Virus record (IMG/VR): IMGVR_UViG_3300021091_000216
Span: 1 to 35,203 of that record
Source of the DNA: a virus
Strand: one strand, 5' to 3'
Length of the DNA: 35,203 bases
A model generated the notes under the pieces. It ran no database searches, was not told the DNA's origin, and was given only the letters and a program-made list of their open reading frames with translations. Below are positions 5,677 through 13,600 of this stretch, piece after piece (positions within the stretch are counted from its first letter, which is position 1; the number at the start of each line of letters is the position of its first letter). The translations under genes were made by a program, and so were the position numbers.

Positions 5677-7653
5677 TTAAATACCGTCGTAACCTGTAAG
5701 AACTGTCCCGAATTCAGCACCTGCGCCAGAAGCAGATCCAGGAGGACCTACTCTATCTATAGAACTATTTGCAGAAAATGTTTCTGCAGCATAGTTTAAA
5801 ACCGCCCCAGTATTTTTCTGAGCTCCATCATACATTCCACACATAAATCCCTTATCCATACCAGTATGCCATGTTTCTTCCCCACATTCAAATTTACTAA
5901 CTTGAGTTGCTTCTGTTCCTGTATATGAACTTCTTTTAGATAAATTCGCAGAAGTTCTGTATCCACCAGCAGTATTCCAATAATTAAATCCGTGTCTTGC
6001 AGATAATGTTTTGTTTGTTCCATCACCTCCAGGAGCATTAGGCCAAGCAGCAAATGTTTCATTTGCCCAGGAGAATAAATACGCACCATTCCTTCTGCTC
6101 CACCCATAAGTTGCTCCATGTGCTCCAGCAGGATTATTTTCATCTCCTGCAGGATTTCCATTTGGAGAAAATGCACAAGTGTCATTAGATAAATTAAATT
6201 TACTTGGTCTACTATCACCACCACCATAAACATAAGCAAATCTAAAATCCCTCCTCATTAAAGAAGTCGCTGATCTATTATTATTAATACTAGTAGTACC
6301 TGCGTTTGAACTGTTATTCATATTAATTTTAGAACACGTACTACCTGTTCCACCAACACCATTAACTGCAATGAATACATATGCTTGCATACTAAGATTT
6401 TGTGCTCCAGCGCAATATCCCTGACCGTTTGTTAATAAATCTCCGTGATTGACAAGAGTAATTGTACCATGATTTATAGAGCACACGTTTTTATAAGAGA
6501 CGCTATCTTTATATCCAGCCATAGCGTATCCTCTGGAAATTTGGAACCCAACTCTGTATCTATCTTCTGCATTATATGGAAGAGTAGTAACAGTTCCAGA
6601 AGCAGTGCCAGCAGCATTTGTGACCCCTGTGGTTCCACTGAAAGAAGTTTGTACATCCCAGAATGCGGTTGTGCCATTACTTCTTAACGTAGCACCAATA
6701 GTTGAAGCACTTTGAGTTGGTAGTGGACTAAATACAGCTCCGTTCTTTCTAAATTCTCCAGTTGTATTAATATCACCAGCAACATCAAGTTGATATCCAG
6801 GTCTTGTAGTTGTACTAAAATTACCAATACCAACTCTTAATGTTGGTCTATCTAAAGTAATTAATGGGTTAGTATTATTTCCATTATCAACTGCTCTAAA
6901 GAAAAGCATACCAACTGAAGAATCGTCTTGTGTAATACGGAAACCGTAATCATTTGGTGCTTGTCTGAAATAAATATACTGATTATTTGTCGATGAACTA
7001 TCTGCCCTAATAGTAATACCAGAACCTCCAAGAACGCTTAAACGAGTATATTGTGTTTGATCTGCCGTACCAATAGAAACATTACCAGAGTTCCAGATCA
7101 TTATTTTTCTAGATTCAGTAGTAGCACCACTTCTGGTATAAACTCCTAAATCAGGACTTCCACTATTTCTATATTCAACTCTAATACCAGCAAGAGGAGT
7201 TCCGCCAGCGTCACCTTGAGTAAATCCAACACCATCATACTGACCGTCAGCAATACCACCATTAACTTGTAACTGTAAAGAATATCTTGTTCCTGCTGTT
7301 GTTTGGACGATTGCTAATTTTGGTGAAGTCGCCGCCGTCACTCCTCCAACCATAGCAACACCAGTTCCAGCAGCACCGATCTCAATAGTATTAGTGCTAT
7401 TTTTTATATTAAATAAAGTTGTTCCTCCACTATTATTAACTCTAAAATTGCCGCTAGCTGATAAACTAGTTCTTATTAAATCTTCATTGATAGAAAATCG
7501 TTCGGTTCCACTATTATTTAAAAATGCTAAACTATTGTCATCATTTACTCTAAGTAAACGAGGAGAATTTCCCGTACCAACAAATCTAATTTCTGGTAGT
7601 GCCGCCTGATTTCTATTAGGCGTTATAATGATATCCTTATCAGAATTCGCCAT
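5677..7653 (-). CDS. Tail fibre protein with repetitive C-terminal head (candidate receptor-binding tip)
   Basis: A 658-residue protein with its own perfect late promoter 23 bases upstream of the ATG at 7653. The first 30 residues are a short anchor-like segment. Residues 30-360 are rich in N, G, S and T with short beta repeats (RFSINEDLIRTSLSASGNF, GNVSIGTADQTQYTRLSVLG, PGYQLDVAGDINTTGEFRKN), typical of trimeric phage fibres. Residues about 366-632 contain about six diverged units built around a Tyr/Gly start and a K-x-x-x-x-x-E/D-T-F/W/C end, and carry most of the Cys and Trp residues. There is no visible Peptidase_S74 auto-chaperone at the end; the protein stops at GTVLTGYDGI. Such a head would bind a cell-surface receptor. 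The fibre class is well supported, the receptor role is inferred. Confidence 0.8.
   Translation of the reverse strand: MANSDKDIIITPNRNQAALPEIRFVGTGNSPRLLRVNDDNSLAFLNNSGTERFSINEDLIRTSLSASGNFRVNNSGGTTLFNIKNSTNTIEIGAAGTGVAMVGGVTAATSPKLAIVQTTAGTRYSLQLQVNGGIADGQYDGVGFTQGDAGGTPLAGIRVEYRNSGSPDLGVYTRSGATTESRKIMIWNSGNVSIGTADQTQYTRLSVLGGSGITIRADSSSTNNQYIYFRQAPNDYGFRITQDDSSVGMLFFRAVDNGNNTNPLITLDRPTLRVGIGNFSTTTRPGYQLDVAGDINTTGEFRKNGAVFSPLPTQSASTIGATLRSNGTTAFWDVQTSFSGTTGVTNAAGTASGTVTTLPYNAEDRYRVGFQISRGYAMAGYKDSVSYKNVCSINHGTITLVNHGDLLTNGQGYCAGAQNLSMQAYVFIAVNGVGGTGSTCSKINMNNSSNAGTTSINNNRSATSLMRRDFRFAYVYGGGDSRPSKFNLSNDTCAFSPNGNPAGDENNPAGAHGATYGWSRRNGAYLFSWANETFAAWPNAPGGDGTNKTLSARHGFNYWNTAGGYRTSANLSKRSSYTGTEATQVSKFECGEETWHTGMDKGFMCGMYDGAQKNTGAVLNYAAETFSANSSIDRVGPPGSASGAGAEFGTVLTGYDGI
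5758..6558 (-). repeat. About six diverged 40-residue units in the fibre head
   Basis: Residues 366-632 of the fibre contain units that share a Gly/Tyr-rich strand followed by a strand ending in E/D-T-aromatic: SKFNLSNDTCAFSPNG, YLFSWANETFAAWPN, VSKFECGEETWHTG, and AVLNYAAETFSANSS. Two earlier units (around GYAMAGYKDSVSYKN and SKINMNNSSNAGT) are weaker. The periodicity suggests a propeller-like or blade-like fold. Confidence 0.5.
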
Positions 7654-7675
7654 TTGTTACACGCCTTTTATTGAA

Positions 7676-7683
7676 TATTTATA
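7676..7683 (-). promoter_or_regulatory. T4-type late promoter TATAAATA
   Basis: The minus strand reads CTTATAAATATTC here. This is a perfect octamer, 22 bases upstream of the ATG at 7653 of the fibre gene, in the 41-base gap after the 2960-residue gene. Confidence 0.8.
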
Positions 7684-7694
7684 AGTAAGCATCA

Positions 7695-10600
7695 TCACTC
7701 TTCTTCCTCAATTGGTAACTCAACTGGTAACTCAACTTCAACCTCAAGTGGTTCAATATCCTTACGCTCTGCCTGAACAAAGTAGAATGATTCTCCGCCA
7801 CCAATAAAGATCTTATTATTTTCAATCTTTTCAACCCATGCTGCGTGGTTACCAATAGCTGTGAGTTGAACTGTGATGGTGTTCTCATCAACAAGAGCAG
7901 TCCAGTAATCTGGCAGAGTAATTACATTAGATGCCTTGCCACGAACATATACTGCGTGTTCTGGTCCTTCTAGCGAACCATATACGAGATTATGGTTCTC
8001 TTTGGTTGGGTGAGAAATACAGAATGACTTGGATGTGGCAGCAAAGCTTCCAACAACTTGAAGCTGATATTGTGGATCTTCAGTTTGAATACCAACAAAT
8101 CCATTTGTTAGTTTAATGCAGAAGTTGTCATCATCAGCAGTTCCGTTAGTTCCGATAGCATTGGTAAGTCTGCTAATAACAAAGTTACTGTTTGGATTTG
8201 AAGCAACACCCCACTCAGCTTTACCAGATCTATCAAATCTCAATCTGTTCCAAGTAGCAGATTGTTTTTCGAGAACAGCGGTAGCGAAGTATCCCTGATC
8301 TCCTGATGTTGGAGCATCGGCATTCTTGATACGAACCGTTAGAGGAGCATAAGCAGCAGTTCTTGGATCTCCACCAACATTTAAGAAACCTCTAACACGA
8401 AGTTCAGCATTAGTGTCACTATTAGGAACCAATCGCATTGATTCATACGTTGTTGATCCAGTGAGATGTGTCCATCTAAAATATTCATTATTATTATCAG
8501 TTGTTTGGAACTCTAATCTTGAATCTGCGTCACTATCTCCAGTATTGTAGAACTTGATGGATGCTCCATCAGTATTCATTCCCCAAGTTAAACCGAAACC
8601 AGTAGTCCCCCAGTTGAGGTTACCAGTCATCGTATCGCCTGCTTTCAATACGTTGAGAGAAGCAGATCCAGTTAAAGTTCCAATAATACTATTAAAAGCA
8701 ATATTACCACTACCATCTCTTATTGCTGCTTTACCATTTCCTTCAGCGGCATAGGAAGATCCACTTATTCCAGTAGAAAATGTTAGATTTCCCTCATTCC
8801 AAATTTTATTATTGTTTATCGTAACAGCATTAGTACTGCCAGCAACAATATTGAGACTTCCACTTCCAGTAGTTGATGTACCACCAGAAGAAATTAAAGC
8901 AACATTATAAGTTGCCGCAGAATCACTGCTATTAAAGTGTATGGCTGGAGATGACGCAACCCCATCAACTCTACCTAATTTGAGAAGAGCTGTTCCAGAA
9001 GTTGATTGTAATTTAGCAACCTCAATTGTATTGTCTGTAGTTATTGTAAAATCTGCGAAGACAACACTATTAGAAATATCTGCACCAATTTTTACAGCTT
9101 GTATTCCACCAACAATAACAGCTCCACTAACTACTCTAGCCCTAACTATACTAAATCTCAAACTAGTATCAGTGACAGATGCTGCGTTGTTAGAAACTGA
9201 TGTTACCTGTACAACGCCATTTTCAACTCCATTTGGTTGGAATAGTTTTACATTTTTCCCTAGGGAAAACGGGTTTGTATCAGGATTTCCATTTGGCGCT
9301 CCAGATAAGAGTTGATTTGGAATATAAAAGTCGTATATTATCGCAAGTTTTTGCCAACGAATTGAAATATTATCATCATGTGCTTTTGCTGTTTGATAGA
9401 AGGGAATTCTATTATCAGATAATTGACCAACATTAATATTATATGCGGTTCTATAAAATTCTTCTAATTTATTACTAAGTCTAAATGCGTCTGGTCCAGA
9501 TCCAGATCCAGTAGAAGCATCATTACCAGAATGCCATATTTTAAACCAAGAAGACCATGCTGTCAGTGATGTGCCAGAACCACGCAACCACAAATTATTA
9601 TTATCTGTAAATGAAAGTTGTCTTACACCGCCATAAGAAGCATCAATACCATTTCTAAGATTAAGAACAAAATTTCTTGTTCCACCATCGTTTAATCCGT
9701 TTGCTGAATTATTTCTCAGATCCGCACGGACGCCCGCGTCGCCTGTCCCAGATGGTAATGGATCGGAAGATCCTTGGTCGAGAGCAGTGATCAGTTTGCT
9801 CGTCTCCGCATTATTACAATCAATATTAAATTTACCAGTTGTAAGTTTATCAGGTCCAATACTTCCAACATTAAAATTAACCCCATTTAGATAGTGTCCA
9901 CCATCTTGGTTATCCAATTTATCAGCATTTAAACCACTTCCCTGACCAGTTTTTATAGCAATCGATCCATTACCATCGGCATTAATAATAAATCCTGCTT
10001 GTTCGTTAGTAGTATTTTGAGTACGTAAAAATCTAGCTACGCCAACAGTTGAATAAGTATCAATTGCAGAGTCTGATACTCTTGTAACATCTAGAATAAT
10101 ATTGCCAGCATATTTTAGGACAGAATTTTTCTTCGCACTTAATACTAAACCAACACCAAAAGTTCCTAGACTAGTTGAAAATCCAGTAATTGTAAAGTCT
10201 TCATTATATCCATTTCCAGGTTCTATTACTGTTACAGATGAAATCTCTCCTGCAGTAACAGTAATATCTGCTCTCAAACCAGTTCCAGAACCACCTTGTA
10301 GACCTACATTTGTATAAACACCATTTGTAAATCCAGAACCAGGACTTACAATAACAACAGTGGAAATATAATTATTATCTGTTAATGGTGTATCAATTAC
10401 TAATGGAGAAGTCGGGCGTGAAAATTCAACAATAGATCCTGCAGAAATAAGTTGTGATGTTGGATTATTAATATTAACAGTATATAATCCAGCATTTAAT
10501 GTAATGCTAGTAACAGATGTTCCAGGAGCAATACCATTTCCAGCAAGAGTAGGTATATTATGACCTTTTAATATAAGAGCAGCATTTGATTCTGTAAAGA

Positions 10601-13600
10601 ATAATTGTTGACCACCAGCCCCTGTTGAAGATGAGGTTTTTACAAAATAACGTGTTTCAGTTCCTCTAATTGTTTGAGTTGCTTTTACATATGACTGATC
10701 GCCTCTTAAGAATGTGAACGAGTTTGCAGCACCCGCATTTGTTGCTAATCTTGAAGTTGAAATTACACCACTGGTAATTTGATCTGCGGCAACTTGATTA
10801 GATGAAAGTGAAACCCAGTTTGATGCAATGAATGATGAAGTATTAACAACTCTACTAATGTCTACAAGAACTGGTGTTGAATTTGAAGATAGGATTGTAT
10901 CGGTATCAAGTACTTTTTTATTATTAGTGATATCGCCATATAACCTACTTTCAAGTAAAGCTATTGCTGTAGCAGTTATTCCAGCTCCACCAGGAGACGC
11001 TATAGTAATAGTAGGCGCAGAAGTGTATCCTCTACCACCAAATATTCCACCATTTGATGTAATTTTGATACTTGTAACTTGTCCATTTGCTATAGTAGCT
11101 ACCGCAGTTGGTAAAACCCCACCAGATTGTTGTGGGTTACTAAAACTTATATTTGGTGCTTGCGTATATCCAGATCCAGCGTTAGTAAGATTAATTTGAA
11201 AAACTACACCCTGTCTATATTCTTTTGCTTGAATTTGAGCACCACTTGGACTAGAAGTAAATAGATTATTGATTGTAAACTGTAATGATGTATTGACTGG
11301 GAATGCTGCAAAAAGACTACTTAAGTCATTATTCAAAATAAATGAGGTGCTTGTATCTGCTTGAATAGCAATGTCACCAGCTAGGGCTCCTTCAAGATTT
11401 AATCTCTCTGATTGATCAGCAACCGTAAAGACGCTAAATGGTCTTAAAGCAGGAATTTGGTCAATAGAGATCTTACCACTGTCTGTGAGTTCTACAAGTG
11501 CTCTAGGAATAGCATTTGTAGAGAATGGTTTATTGACATATGAGCCAAGATTTGTTGTAATATAATCCTTAACTGCTTTTTGAGTTGGTAGTAGACTATT
11601 TAATGCATTAGCACCACCTAAAGTATTATCAGCAGAAAATCCAGTAACAACAACGTCGCCACCTTTCAACTTAAGGAATTCAACTTCCGAGATCGAAACT
11701 GTACCAGTGAATGTAATATTACCAGTTCTGTTTTCAATCTTAGCAAAGTAACCTACTTTGAAGTCACCAAGTTCATCAGTACCTGAGGTATATACACGCC
11801 CATAATTCTCGGATACCTGTTCGAATAATTCTTTTTTTATACCACCATTTTCTGGTAATGCATTATAATTAATTCCAGAACCAGCATATTCCCAAGTATG
11901 TCCTGAAGAGTTAACAATGGATGGTCTAAGAAAATTGATTGTTTTCCCAACAAATTCAGCCGTACTTAGTGGAGCATTGAATAGTACATTATCTGAAGAT
12001 CTCTTCAGCATCATTGCAGCATTAACTTCAAATGTCGATTCAAAAATTGGACCAATAGAAGAAGAGGTTACTTTTTCAATAGTATATTCTATTGCTTCAG
12101 TTTGATTGACGTACCCAGGAATTTTTATAACATAATGCTCTAGTGGTTTTCTTCCAAGTAATTCAACTTTTAAAATTGTTCTTCCAGTAATTGTCTCACT
12201 AATTTCTTTAATTTTTCCAACATCAAATACATATGGGTCTTTTCTATATCCTACAGCACGCAACGCATAAAGTCCGAAGTTAGTTGCTGCGTTGGTAATA
12301 GAAACATATCCACCAGATTCTGCTAATACACCATCAGCACAGAATAGAACGAATACGGAAACTAATTGAGCATATCCATCATTATTGATTTTATAACCAA
12401 CCCCACCAAAAGAAACAATGGTAAACTGAGCAGCAACCATTGATTTTCCTTGATTTGGATTACTTGCTTTTCCATCTTGCTCTAAACCAGGGAAAGGACA
12501 GTTTGGTGATTTAACTTTTGATCCATCAATTTCACATCCACCACCTCCTAAGAATGAAATTACAGAAGCATTTTGGATATATGGCGATCCTTCAATGAAA
12601 GGTAGATCATCCCATCTTCCTCTGGGAGTAATATAAAATCCATCTTGATCAACCATTACATTTTCTGGATATGTAATAGTTGGATCATATAAAGTGCCGT
12701 AGGTTTTTGCTATTGTTCCTGGTGTAACAGAACCACTTAAAATACTATCAAATATTCCCATCTCTGTGTTGATAGCAGCTACAATAGTAGCGCACTTATT
12801 TGCAGCGGGGTCAACTAAAACTATTTCTTGAATATTTCCTACTGGACCATACTCTCTTTGTAAAGGAATAACAGTTTCATGTACTGGAATATAAAGAGCG
12901 CCAGTACCATCAGTTCCTGTCTTCCAATTTCTCATTGCAAGAATTGCTAATTCCGCAACCTTAGTAAAAGCATATCTAGTTGCTGTAAGTTCATTTGCTG
13001 GTAGACCAGTTAGTGTTGCTCCAGTAAAGTAAGACTCTGCGGCAGTTACAATTCCACTGTTCCCTCCAGCAATTATATCTCGTGTAAGACCCTGTAATAC
13101 AATTCGAATATCTCTCTTACACTTTCTTTCTTGATCTGATGTTAACCCAAGTGTTGGGAATAATGCTTTAGCAAATCCAAGTGCCTCAGATGCGATGAAA
13201 TCAGCATTACGCATGATGAGATAACCAGCATCATTCCTAGTGCTAATTGAGGGAGTATTTGGGTTTTGCTTATTTGATAAAATATCAGCATAAAGATATG
13301 CTAAAGTATCAATAGCACTAGCAACATTACTACATGTGAAACCTGTAGATCCAGCTCCACTAGTATCTTCTGATACTGTTCCATCAACGTAACGTGGCAG
13401 TGTAGAAAATTGTGGTACATAATCAATTTGATTATATAATCCACTATTCAAATTCCAATTACGCATAGCATATAGACATAGCAGTCTTGCGACATTAATC
13501 GATCTAACTGTCCATGCTAATTCATTTCCAACATAACCCAGAACTCCATTAGTTCTATATCTTTTTGCTGCTTCGACTACGTGATAGTTTCCACCATACT

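Noticed and set aside
5677-5760. Peptidase_S74-type auto-cleaving chaperone at the end of the 658-residue fibre
   Set aside because: No Ser/Lys or Glu/His pattern of that domain is visible and the protein ends soon after the last repeat unit.
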